From the NCBI GenBank assembly GCA_964608025.1, contig CAZSLO010000007.1:34564-98563 (forward strand): 64,000 nt of DNA. Reading direction: 5' to 3'. Made by a program: the position numbers and the translations under genes. Under the pieces are notes generated by a model that was not told where the DNA came from, made no database searches, and saw only the letters and a list, made by a program, of their open reading frames with translations. Each line of letters begins with the position of its first letter. The stretch's first letter is position 1. Positions 43,851 to 52,202 of this stretch are shown here, in pieces. The stretch is from CAZSLO01 sp964608025 (GTDB lineage: Bacteria > Chloroflexota > Dehalococcoidia > Lucifugimonadales > CAJWER01).

Positions 43851-43867
43851 TGACAAAACCTCATATT

Positions 43868-43901
43868 GAGAAAAGCGCCAGCCTTAGGATGGCCGGCGCT
43901 T
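43868..43901 (-). terminator. Hairpin with T-rich tail between permease and mgsA
   Basis: Eleven-base arms AAGCGCCGGCC and GGCTGGCGCTT (one mismatch) with a 7-base loop, followed by TTCTC on the minus strand. It would end the permease transcript, or act as an attenuator in the mgsA leader, since mgsA starts 18 bases later. Confidence 0.55.
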
Positions 43902-43980
43902 CAAGTACACCGTTCAATATAGCAAATGGAATATACCATCTGCAATGTTACCTACCCTTTACTTACGAAATCCTCTCGAT

Positions 43981-44000
43981 TAGTGAACTGTTCTTCACTA
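43981..44000. promoter_or_regulatory. Operator-like dyad upstream of the mgs-mgd cluster
   Basis: TAGTGAA-N6-TTCACTA is a perfect 7-bp inverted repeat 131 bases upstream of mgsA. It is a candidate regulator site, by symmetry only. Confidence 0.35.
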
Positions 44001-44161
44001 TCAAGCTATGTCCCCTCGATACTTTTATTTACGATCACAAAATAGTCCTCGATCGATCATTCCAGGAACTACAATCCAACCTACAAATTAGGAGATCTAC
44101 TGGCAAACCTACACTTGCCCATTATTTATGTATTGAATTTGTTCCTGCTTTATTGCCAATA

Positions 44162-45169
44162 TCACTGACGCGTAAATTTGATCCTTGGGTCTACAGCCGC
44201 AAGCAAAACGTCGGATATCAACGTACCAATCGCAGTTAACGTGCCCAACATTAAGATTATGAATCCGGCAGTAGTGGTATCCTCGTTTAATATAGCTTCC
44301 AAGAGAATAGGACCTAATGTTGGCAAGCTCAAAACTACTGACACGATTACACTACCACTAACTAAGCCGGGTAACAGGTATCCAATAGTACTGATGAACG
44401 GGTTAATGGCAACTCGCAGTGGATACTTGAGAATCACTCTCCAGGATGCTACTCCTTTCGACTTCGCTGTCACCACGTATGGCTTACCTAGTTCATCAAG
44501 AAGGTTGTTGCGCATAACTCGTATAAGACCTGCAGTACCCGAGGTACCGAGAACTAGTGCAGGGATCCATAGATGATCTAGCAGATCCATAGCCTTGGCA
44601 AATCCCCAGGGAGCATTGATATAGTTAGCAGAGAACAGGCCTCCGACGCTCTTTCCAAAATAAGCAAAGGCTACGTACATCAGTACAAGACCCAACAGAA
44701 AGTCAGGTACAGCCAATCCTGTAAACCCGATCAAGGTAAATGCATAATCCCCCAAAGAATGCTGTCGGATCGCAGAATAGATTCCAATCGGTATGGCCAA
44801 GGTCCAAGTGACTATTACAGTAAAACCAGACAGGGCAATAGTTGTCCATAACCGATCACCGAGAATTTCTTTTAAGGGTCGTTGGCTTTCAATCCCGGTA
44901 GATGCCATCATCGTCTGACCCAGTTCCCCTTTAAGTAATCTCCCTATCCACATTGCATATCGAACATGTTTAGGCTCATCTAGTCCTAGTTCAAGACGCA
45001 GGTTCTCTAGCATCTCCAGGGCCAGCGCTTCGTTGTAACCCATAGTTCTCGCAAACATTCTCTCGATAGCGTCACCCTGGGGTAACTCGATTATGTAAAA
45101 AGACAATACAGAAATTACCCAAACCGTGAGGAACGCTAATAGTATCCGTCTTGTAATGAAAGTAATCAT
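44162..45169 (-). CDS. ABC transporter permease, DppB/OppB type
   Basis: A 335-residue permease, close paralogue of those at 20077 and 29282. It starts 'MITFITRRILLAFLTVWVISVLSFYIIELPQGD', keeps 'LGLDEPKHVRYAMWI', 'GIYSAIRQHSLGDYAF', the 'YVVTAKSKGVASWRVILKYPLRVAINP' coupling loop and 'DVLLAAVDPRIKFTRQ' at the end. It is most like the 20077 copy in the 'GDAIERMFARTMGYNEALALEMLENLRLELG' segment. No DppC, ATPase or binding-protein gene is adjacent. The upstream 205 bases to the amidase gene hold no clear feature. Confidence 0.9.
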   Translation of the reverse strand: MITFITRRILLAFLTVWVISVLSFYIIELPQGDAIERMFARTMGYNEALALEMLENLRLELGLDEPKHVRYAMWIGRLLKGELGQTMMASTGIESQRPLKEILGDRLWTTIALSGFTVIVTWTLAIPIGIYSAIRQHSLGDYAFTLIGFTGLAVPDFLLGLVLMYVAFAYFGKSVGGLFSANYINAPWGFAKAMDLLDHLWIPALVLGTSGTAGLIRVMRNNLLDELGKPYVVTAKSKGVASWRVILKYPLRVAINPFISTIGYLLPGLVSGSVIVSVVLSLPTLGPILLEAILNEDTTTAGFIILMLGTLTAIGTLISDVLLAAVDPRIKFTRQ

Positions 45170-45374
45170 AATTGTTACCTAGCTTGAGCCACCATACCAG
45201 ATACATCACCCACTGTTGATACCCCAAATCCTTTATATACGAGCAATTGCAAACAGGCCATAGCTAGTTTCGTAACATACAGGGTATTCATTCCAGATAA
45301 TTATGACCTACTATCAATACGATGGGTCCCTATTCACATACCAGAAATAAAATCAAGTAGTTATCTTGTTGCCC

Positions 45375-46790
45375 TCAAATCCGAACCTTGCTCCTCTTAG
45401 TTGATTCGAACTCTATATCCCTTACTTGTTCTAATGCCGCCGCGACACATAGAACAGTTCCTTCATCCAGATGGCGCCCGACGAGTTGTACTCCAACTGG
45501 CAATCCATCGTTGCTAAGTCCAAATGGAACCGTTACAGCAGGTGAGCCAGTGAGATCAAACGGAACGGTGGCAGCGAGGGCACTACGGGGTACAATTTCC
45601 TTACCATCTACATTGAGTCTCGATGATCCGTGTGGGTGTGCAACTACTGGCCCTGTTGGACACAATAGTATGTCATATGTCGAAAATAGGTGTGCCACAT
45701 TCTGACGAAGGATTTCACAGTCAATTAATGCCTTCTGATAATCTTTCATTGATGGTTGCGGAGCTGACAGGCGCCTTTTGATAATTGGGGCTAGAAATTC
45801 CTCCTTGTCTTTCACAATTGGTGTGAGCCAGTATTTTCCTTCGGCTGAATAAATCGAATCGGATATAGAAAGTCCCGAACAATCATCCCATTTATCTAGG
45901 GAAATCAGTTCCACTCTACATCCCAATTCTTCAAGCGCCTTGGAAGCCTGTACGACGGTGTTCTTCACATCAGTTGCAATCGGACTGAAATATCCTTCAG
46001 GACAAACAGCTATTCGAATGTCTTGTAAAGACCTTTTTAAATCGATTGCGGGGTCTGGGAAACTTAATGCATAGGGATCTTTACCGTCTGCTCCAGACAA
46101 AATTGGAAGCACTAAGGCGGCATCACGAACAGTTTTGGTAAGTGGTCCGACGTGCATATATCTCAATAGAACTTCCGGCCAGTGTCCGGTCAAAGGTATA
46201 CGGCCATGGGTGGCTTTCAATCCAACAATGCCACAGTAATTAGCAGGCTCTCGAATTGACCCTCCTACATCGCTTCCTATTCCAATGGGAGACATCCCAC
46301 TAAAAATAGCCGCAGCCTCACCTCCGCTTGATCCCCCCGGAGTTCTGTCCAAATTCCAGGGATTGTTTGTTTGACCAAACATACGGTTACCCGTCTCCCA
46401 CCATAGGGCAAATTCTGGCAGATTGGTTTTTGCCATCATAACGCCACCTGCTGCGTTAAGACGGTCCACTACAGTAGCATTCCGTTCAGGAACAAAGTCC
46501 TTGAAAATCAGCGAACCACCGGTCGTTCTAATACCAGCCGTGTTAATGCAATCCTTAACGGTGAAAGGTACACCATGAAGAGGACCCAAAGACTCTCCGC
46601 GCATAACAGCGGATTCTGCATGTCTAGCTCTATCCAAAGCATTATCGACTAGAGTAACCACTGCGTTCAGTTTCGGATTGACGCGATCAATCCGATCTAG
46701 ACAGGCATTAAGCAATTCTACCGGTGACAGGGTCTTAGCCCGAATTAGGCCAGCAAGCTCTGTGGCATCAATAAATTGGATGTCTTCCAT
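45375..46790 (-). CDS. Amidase signature family enzyme
   Basis: A 471-residue amidase (GatA-like fold). The Ser-cisSer-Lys triad is visible: Lys in 'LHGVPFTVKDCINTAG', the cis-Ser in 'RTPGGSSGGEAAAIF' and the nucleophile Ser in 'GIGSDVGGSIREPANYCGIVGLKATHGR'. The C-terminal 'SPAVTVPFGLSNDGLPVGVQLVGRHLDEG' is typical. No GatB or GatC gene is near, so it is probably a catabolic amidase, not the tRNA amidotransferase subunit. It acts on unknown amides and releases ammonia or an amine. Confidence 0.9.
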   Translation of the reverse strand: MEDIQFIDATELAGLIRAKTLSPVELLNACLDRIDRVNPKLNAVVTLVDNALDRARHAESAVMRGESLGPLHGVPFTVKDCINTAGIRTTGGSLIFKDFVPERNATVVDRLNAAGGVMMAKTNLPEFALWWETGNRMFGQTNNPWNLDRTPGGSSGGEAAAIFSGMSPIGIGSDVGGSIREPANYCGIVGLKATHGRIPLTGHWPEVLLRYMHVGPLTKTVRDAALVLPILSGADGKDPYALSFPDPAIDLKRSLQDIRIAVCPEGYFSPIATDVKNTVVQASKALEELGCRVELISLDKWDDCSGLSISDSIYSAEGKYWLTPIVKDKEEFLAPIIKRRLSAPQPSMKDYQKALIDCEILRQNVAHLFSTYDILLCPTGPVVAHPHGSSRLNVDGKEIVPRSALAATVPFDLTGSPAVTVPFGLSNDGLPVGVQLVGRHLDEGTVLCVAAALEQVRDIEFESTKRSKVRI

Positions 46791-46920
46791 AATAAAAATA
46801 CCTCTACGAAATCAAGAAGAGATGTTCGGGTATCAAGTTATCCAAATTTGGATGGTTTCAGAGAGCCATCAGGCATATACCAGGGTTCTTATAAACCTGG
46901 ACTACTAGACCCACACTATT

Positions 46921-47367
46921 TTATCCATACTTAGGGTGCCAACCCTTTGCCCACGTTGTGATCTTTTCAGGCTTGATCTTTAATAGATATCTCGATTTAT
47001 CGATCGTTTCATCTAAATACTTAAGGCCAGGTTTTCCTGAATATCTAACTACCATTTCCTTAGCTATATCAAGCGTCTTACCGGACATCCTAACAGGACC
47101 TTCGACTACCTCTGCTTCACCTTCGATCAATATACGTGGGTGGTCTGGATCAACATCATCTGCACAGGAGACAGCAACCCGTGGTTCGTTCTTAATGTAC
47201 TCTACAAACCGCGACTTTTCACGGGGTATTATAAACAGGTATTCTCCGTCCCAATATTCCCAGACAGGCACTATATAAGGAGCTCCATTGGGCTTGACAG
47301 TTGCTAATCGAGCTATGATCGGACCGGAAAGCAGCTTGTCAATCTGCACTGGAGTTAGACTAGGCAT
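46921..47367 (-). CDS. PNPOx-like (pyridoxamine 5'-phosphate oxidase family) flavoprotein
   Basis: A 148-residue split-barrel protein. It has 'PIIARLATVKPNGAPYIVPVWEYWDGEYLFIIPREKSRFVEYIKNEPRVAVSCAD', the usual order of FMN/F420-binding strands, then 'ILIEGEAEVVEG' and a C-terminal 'RYLLKIKPEKITTWAKGWHP'. Members bind FMN, F420 or heme and do reductions or serve as storage. The cofactor cannot be told by eye; the Trp-His-Pro end resembles F420-dependent (FDOR-B) types. 'aaggagg' precedes the ATG. Confidence 0.85.
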   Translation of the reverse strand: MPSLTPVQIDKLLSGPIIARLATVKPNGAPYIVPVWEYWDGEYLFIIPREKSRFVEYIKNEPRVAVSCADDVDPDHPRILIEGEAEVVEGPVRMSGKTLDIAKEMVVRYSGKPGLKYLDETIDKSRYLLKIKPEKITTWAKGWHPKYG

Positions 47368-47424
47368 TTTTTCCTCCTTGTTACAAAAATAATCACCAGG
47401 CAGGGAAATAAATCCCGGTCCTTA

Positions 47425-47826
47425 TCAGACAACGCCCTCAGCATTAGTGAGAGCTGAATTACCTCTAGATTCTACTATTTTGACTAGATCTCGACTGAAC
47501 TGGCCCTTTGTAAGGGCTACATTGCATCCCAAATCCTTCGCCCGACTTAGTGCTGTTACATCGGTATGGTGACCAAAAGCAACTATTCTCGGTTTATCAA
47601 CCTGGGTAGCAACATCAGGCACTATAGCTTTCCAAACAGCGTCATTGCCTTCCAGATCAACAAGGATCAGGGCAGTTTGTTGATCCCTGTATGTCTCATA
47701 GAATGTCTCGATATCAGTAGCACGTATCACCTCGTACCCATGCGGGTCCGCAGCATTCTGTATCCTCGGGAGAAAGAATAGATCCTGCCCGATTACGATA
47801 ATTTTCTCATTTCTTTCCATCTCCAT
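47425..47826 (-). CDS. Receiver-like (CheY-fold) single-domain protein, atypical
   Basis: About 133 residues with the pattern of a response-regulator receiver: strand 'KIIVIGQDLFFLPRI', 'YEVIRATDIETF', 'ALILVDLEG' (a possible phospho-acceptor Asp), 'PRIVAFGHHTD' and 'GCNVALTKGQFSRDLVKIV' (the conserved Lys). The first acidic pair is replaced by Gly-Gln and the Thr/Ser switch by Gly, so phosphorylation is doubtful. No output domain. I prefer the ATG at 47826, 16 bases after the previous gene, with 'tggag' upstream; a longer frame to 47862 would overlap that gene. No kinase is near. Confidence 0.65.
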   Translation of the reverse strand: MEMERNEKIIVIGQDLFFLPRIQNAADPHGYEVIRATDIETFYETYRDQQTALILVDLEGNDAVWKAIVPDVATQVDKPRIVAFGHHTDVTALSRAKDLGCNVALTKGQFSRDLVKIVESRGNSALTNAEGVV

Positions 47827-47842
47827 AATATTCTCCAGTTGT

Positions 47843-49432
47843 TCATTCAGCCCAGTGTTCATATGGACCTAAATCGGAATCATTGAATGACGGTCCTCGG
47901 TAAAAATTCTTGCCCATCAAGTATTTGACATCGAGCTCTACATCTCTTAGTTGTACCGGCACAGAAACATCTGGATCTCGACGCGTTAATGTCATACCTA
48001 TGACATTATCTCCCTGGACAGGCAATAACTCTGATCCTAGACGAAAGATATACCAATATCCAAAGACCCTGTAACGTGGAGCGCTCATCCGGTAGAGATA
48101 ATTGATCTTACGCAATATCGAATCTGGCAAGATATGCCCATTAAGACTGATAGAAAATTTATCCTGTTCCGTCGTACCCGTGATTCGCATCCTCAGCAAT
48201 ACCTCGTGAACTCGTTGTGATATGTCCCAGCGAACAAGTTCGTCGGAAACAGGAAGAACAATGTTGACCAACTCTCCTATCTCTAAATCCACCGGTAACT
48301 GGGAGGGAGGATCGATACCATCAGTCGGTACCGGGAATCGATCCATTTCGGTTGGAACATAATATGACTTATCCTTTGCGGCCATGACCTCAGGGTATGG
48401 TATTTCCCGTAGCTTTTCGTAAAACTTCGAGTCATAAGGCCAGTTACCAAACCAATGAGCAAGATAAAGTCCATCAATACCTTGTGCCCAGTAGTTGCTA
48501 GCGGTCGCCCTCATGATCTCGATCGTAGCCTGACCAAGCCTATCTGATCCCACCCTGCTATGTACCGAAGCATGTACCCGACACATGGTGTTAGAAGCAG
48601 CTTCAACAAGAGGGCGCAGGTTTACCGTCGGGTCCATAGATTCCGAACTCGATCTAGTCTGGCCTATGATTACATCCACAATCCCTTGCTCGGCCCAGGT
48701 TGCAGGATCTAATCCTACAGAAAGACAAGAATCAACACTGGCTGGAACACGTATAGCCAATTCACGAGAGGACCCACTCTCCTTGACAGCGTTGTAGATT
48801 TTACGAATCCACTCTGTCATTACATCTCTACCTTCATCGATCTGGTCCGGTCGGAAATAATATGGAAAGTAGTTGAGTTGGAGTTCAAATCCATCGACGT
48901 CGTAAGATGTCAGCGTTTCTTCAATAATGGCAAAACGCTCACGACGAACCTCTTCATGCATAAAATCAAGACATTCGTTACCACGAAAGTCCCTGTCAAG
49001 ATCTCCTTTCGCGCCTATTTCTAGATGCTTGTTATCCAGACGATAGTCGGATGTCCTTGTATCGACACCTCGTACGCCACTCCCTTGCTGTACGAGTAAG
49101 GTGGGGTACAGCAACAATCCATTGGCGTGCGCACGATCTATTATTATCTTCAGCGGATCGTTGCCCGCATCAATCAGATCCCTGGCATTCTCGTGTGCCC
49201 TCTTAAATACCAGGTGGGGCCATTTTCCCATGCTATGGCCCCAAAGTTCTCCAGCCTTGGTATCGTGTAAAAATGTGCGGCCATCTCCAAGTCCAAACAT
49301 GATGGCATCCACAGGAGTACCAATGAGTTCGTCAACCCCAGCCTCGTATTCTTCTTTTTGAATAGGTGGCTCGTACATGTATATGAGAGGATGCCGTCCA
49401 TCGTGATAGAACATGATGCGTGGATTGGACAT
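47843..49432 (-). CDS. GH10-like TIM-barrel protein, first paralogue
   Basis: A 529-residue protein resembling the uncharacterised family-10-like glycosyl hydrolase group. N-terminal barrel signs are 'FYHDGRHPLIYMYEPP', 'IIIDRAHANGLLLYPTLLV', 'SYDVDGFELQLNYFPYYF', 'ELAIRVPASVDSCLSVGLDPATWAEQGIVDVIIGQT' and 'GIDGLYLAHWFGNWPYD'. A beta-rich C-terminal domain (from about 390) may bind sugars. The acid/base residues are not certain; Glu in 'DGFELQ' is a candidate. No signal peptide. It is clearly related to the next gene upstream (49494) in order of motifs. Confidence 0.72.
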   Translation of the reverse strand: MSNPRIMFYHDGRHPLIYMYEPPIQKEEYEAGVDELIGTPVDAIMFGLGDGRTFLHDTKAGELWGHSMGKWPHLVFKRAHENARDLIDAGNDPLKIIIDRAHANGLLLYPTLLVQQGSGVRGVDTRTSDYRLDNKHLEIGAKGDLDRDFRGNECLDFMHEEVRRERFAIIEETLTSYDVDGFELQLNYFPYYFRPDQIDEGRDVMTEWIRKIYNAVKESGSSRELAIRVPASVDSCLSVGLDPATWAEQGIVDVIIGQTRSSSESMDPTVNLRPLVEAASNTMCRVHASVHSRVGSDRLGQATIEIMRATASNYWAQGIDGLYLAHWFGNWPYDSKFYEKLREIPYPEVMAAKDKSYYVPTEMDRFPVPTDGIDPPSQLPVDLEIGELVNIVLPVSDELVRWDISQRVHEVLLRMRITGTTEQDKFSISLNGHILPDSILRKINYLYRMSAPRYRVFGYWYIFRLGSELLPVQGDNVIGMTLTRRDPDVSVPVQLRDVELDVKYLMGKNFYRGPSFNDSDLGPYEHWAE

Positions 49433-49493
49433 ATCTATTTTCCTTATCTCTCCCTAAACTTGGTCTCGATTGACCTTACAAGAACGATCTGTG

Positions 49494-50978
49494 CTAGGTT
49501 TTGTTGCTATGTGGACTATCGGTTAAACGTGGAGGGTAAAATGTTTTTTGGATTACAATCTCGACATCTTCTACAACCAAAGGGCTAATTAGCCCTTCAG
49601 CACGACCATTTAGAACAATTTCAAGCGTATTTGTTCCCTTTTTTGGTAGCACGTTGGACAATTGGAATTCTAACCACTGTCCGACATAAGGCGCGATTAT
49701 ATCGGCTGGATTCCGGGATACCACCTCATGGGACAGTGACGAACCATTCAAATACAAAGAAATACAATCCGCAGATACGAGATCCTTGATGTTAACCCGG
49801 AGAGTTACCCCTGAAATTCGATCTGAATTGAGTACAACATCTTCAGCCAAGTAGAAATCGACAGGATAGGAAGTACCAATTTCATCGGAGGGGATCTCCA
49901 AGGGTAATGGTGACCCAATGCCATGTAGGTTCATGTAATCACTGGATCTTCTTACAACATAGTGTTGATTACCCTGTAGTGCCAAATCCTGATCACCAAG
50001 TTCAGTAAGAATAGTTCTTTCAGCATCCCCCAACGGCCAATTGAGAAACCATGTGTACATTCCATCAGCTCCACGGTTCCAGTAGCTAGACGTAGCAGCA
50101 CGCATCATCTCAGGCGTAGCGTGCTGTCTGCCTGACCGGACCCGGGAGTCATCCATGTAATAAGGTGCGATCATCGGATATACAGATATATCGTGTTGGT
50201 GTGCAGTCTCAATCAGCCAATCGATTGGCATATCTGCATCCACAACGTTGTGTCCGTATACCATTGGTACTACAAAATCTATTAACCTTTCTTCCAACCA
50301 GGTAACCACATCAAGACCAACTTTTTCGTTGGCCTCACGGGTCGGATATATACGCGCTCCGATTTCTCCACAGGTCCCCGAACTACCTCGAACCATTTTT
50401 GATACTTGCCTGACCCAATCTGTCATAACCGGAGTATACTCAGTTACATCTTCAGGTTGAAAATAGAATGAGGCTCCCCCTGGTGGCGCAGCGAAATCCA
50501 GTTCAAGACCGTCAGTTTTATACTCTGTTGCTAACTCGTCTAAAACTCCAACGATATGATTCCTCACGATTTCTTCAACAAAACCACGGCCACCTGTCTT
50601 TGTATTCAGTTTCGGGTCTAAGCCACCAGACGAGCCTAGCCGGACACTTGCGAAAAATTCCATCCCTTTTTCGTGGGCCCTGTCAATCAGTATGTCTAGG
50701 GGATCAAGATCTTTATCTATCAGGCTTTGCATATTATTCCAAACCCGCCAATAAGCTGCCTGGTCGAAGGGTTGTATATCTTCACCAAAACGCATACTTC
50801 TTTTGGAGGGGTAGAAAAGCCCATCTCCACGTTCGACACCATAACTGAAGGTATCAACAGAAGTACCCGCTACCTCATCTATCGGTTTCCTTGCATCTTC
50901 TAAATTCATTGGAGGCTCGAATACAAAGAGATAATAATGTCGGGCATCGTTGAAATAAATAGTCCGTTGTTTTCTCAC
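49494..50978 (-). CDS. GH10-like TIM-barrel protein, second paralogue
   Basis: A 494-residue paralogue of the preceding protein with the same layout: 'YFNDARHYYLFVFEPPMN', 'ILIDRAHEKGMEFFASVRLG', 'EYKTDGLELDFAAPPGGASFYF', 'EIGARIYPTREANEKVGLDVVTWLEERLIDFVVPM' and 'GADGMYTWFLNWP'. The Asp-Gly-x-Glu-Leu position is kept in both copies, pointing to an active site. The C-terminal part is a beta-sandwich ('FYLAEDVVLNSDRISGVTLRVNI'). GTG start overlapping the acetyltransferase stop by 4 bases. The substrate is unknown, possibly a complex glycan. Confidence 0.72.
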   Translation of the reverse strand: MRKQRTIYFNDARHYYLFVFEPPMNLEDARKPIDEVAGTSVDTFSYGVERGDGLFYPSKRSMRFGEDIQPFDQAAYWRVWNNMQSLIDKDLDPLDILIDRAHEKGMEFFASVRLGSSGGLDPKLNTKTGGRGFVEEIVRNHIVGVLDELATEYKTDGLELDFAAPPGGASFYFQPEDVTEYTPVMTDWVRQVSKMVRGSSGTCGEIGARIYPTREANEKVGLDVVTWLEERLIDFVVPMVYGHNVVDADMPIDWLIETAHQHDISVYPMIAPYYMDDSRVRSGRQHATPEMMRAATSSYWNRGADGMYTWFLNWPLGDAERTILTELGDQDLALQGNQHYVVRRSSDYMNLHGIGSPLPLEIPSDEIGTSYPVDFYLAEDVVLNSDRISGVTLRVNIKDLVSADCISLYLNGSSLSHEVVSRNPADIIAPYVGQWLEFQLSNVLPKKGTNTLEIVLNGRAEGLISPLVVEDVEIVIQKTFYPPRLTDSPHSNKT

Positions 50979-51964
50979 AATTCCATCCTTTCAGTAATCA
51001 GTTCTTGTCCATCCATGTTCAAGACAGACATTATTCCAGTTTTTTTAAATCCAATCGAGGAAAGTTTCCTGATTCTTTCTTCATCTACAACTGGACTATT
51101 GCAAACAATCTCTTCTATTTCGCGGGATTTTGCCCAATCAATGGCAGAAAGGAGTAACTGTTCCCATGTATATCCAAAAGCATTATGGGAAAATCCGTCC
51201 ACTTTGCAGACACCAGATTTATCAATTATTGCTGAAGATAAACCAACTACACGTTTCTGTATATCCCGAGCATAAAACCAGTTGCCATTTCCGCCCGACC
51301 TCGTGGCTTGATATTTAGGGTAGAGACCCATGCAGGATCGAACCATGGAATATCTAGATGAAAATATACCGGTGTTGGAATCCAAAACTTGCCAATCGTG
51401 TGGAGTAATGATCAAGGGTATCATCGGGATCCGCGCTCCAGGGTCACCCTCTTCAACAACCGTTTTCGTAGGTTCACGGAAGTACTCTAAAAGATACTGT
51501 TCAGGAGTCCGTTTGTCGGTAACATTGATCCAAACAATGGTAGAGGAAAGTTTTATCCATCCCAAACGATGATAAATTTTCGCTGCATCAGGGTTTACTG
51601 TACCGAGGAAAAGCGCTTTACCCCCGTTGTCCCTGAAATCTTCAAGTGATTGTTTGCATAGATTCGTAGCAAGGCCGTTGCCGCGGGCTGATGGTTCCGT
51701 GGCTACTTCTCCAAAACCTCCGAGCTCAGGGAGAATATTACAACCGGTAACCACCGTGGTACTGATAGGTTTTTTGTCTTCTTCGATCAAATATAAAATA
51801 GAGGTGTTGTGTTTTGTTTCTTTACCAAGAAAGACCGCTGGTTCTAAATCCGGGGATTCTCCAAATATAGTTTTCCAGAATATTTGGAGCCGATCGTTCA
51901 GGTTTTTCTCTATTGGTATGGGGATTCGGACATATCTGGATACTTGTTTTTGTCGTTTACCCAA
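50975..51964 (-). CDS. GNAT family acetyltransferase, two-domain
   Basis: A 329-residue protein. The first half is a GNAT domain: 'GFGEVATEPSARGNGLATNLCKQSLEDF' (motif A, Arg-Gly-x-Gly) and 'ALFLGTVNPDAAKIYHRLGW' (motif B). The second half is a diverged GNAT-like repeat ('WFYARDIQKRVVGLSSAIIDKSGVCKVDGFSHNAFGYTWEQLLLSAIDWAKSREIEEIVC...IRKLSSIGFKKTG'). TTG start with 'gggagg' 8 bases upstream. It heads the operon with the GH10-like pair and may acetylate an amino sugar handled by them; that is inference. Confidence 0.82.
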   Translation of the reverse strand: MGKRQKQVSRYVRIPIPIEKNLNDRLQIFWKTIFGESPDLEPAVFLGKETKHNTSILYLIEEDKKPISTTVVTGCNILPELGGFGEVATEPSARGNGLATNLCKQSLEDFRDNGGKALFLGTVNPDAAKIYHRLGWIKLSSTIVWINVTDKRTPEQYLLEYFREPTKTVVEEGDPGARIPMIPLIITPHDWQVLDSNTGIFSSRYSMVRSCMGLYPKYQATRSGGNGNWFYARDIQKRVVGLSSAIIDKSGVCKVDGFSHNAFGYTWEQLLLSAIDWAKSREIEEIVCNSPVVDEERIRKLSSIGFKKTGIMSVLNMDGQELITERMEL

Positions 51965-52120
51965 TTAATTTCCTCCCAATGATATATGAGCGAAGATTAT
52001 TTTGGTTTTCTTATTTTTACCTTTATTAGTGCAAGTAAGTAATTCTCCACTAATTATTAAAGAAGATACCGGGTTATCCGTGGTTTGATAGAGGTTGTTC
52101 GTTTAGTTTTATATTTAGAC

Positions 52121-52165
52121 CAGAAAAAAGAAGAGGGCCCAAGCCGTATTTGGCTCTGGGCCCTC
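52121..52165 (-). terminator. Strong rho-independent terminator of the solute-binding protein gene
   Basis: GAGGGCCCAGAGCC pairs with GGCTTGGGCCCTC around a short loop, followed by TTCTTTTTTCTG on the minus strand. It lies about 40 bases after the stop of the binding-protein gene. Confidence 0.9.
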
Positions 52166-52202
52166 CCTTCTTTTACTTTTAACCTAGTAGGTTATCGTTG
52201 GC

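Larger units (their letters stand above)
43851..44161. other. Intergenic region upstream of mgsA
   Basis: These 311 bases lie between mgsA and the permease gene, both on the minus strand. They hold a terminator-like hairpin (43873-43901) close to mgsA and an operator-like dyad (43981-44000). The plus-strand frame that runs through here is not protein-like and overlaps the permease antisense. I found no clear consensus promoter. Confidence 0.5.

Noticed and set aside
43850..44239. Plus-strand frame across the region upstream of mgsA
   Set aside because: Overlaps the end of the minus-strand permease and has no conserved pattern; the region looks regulatory instead.
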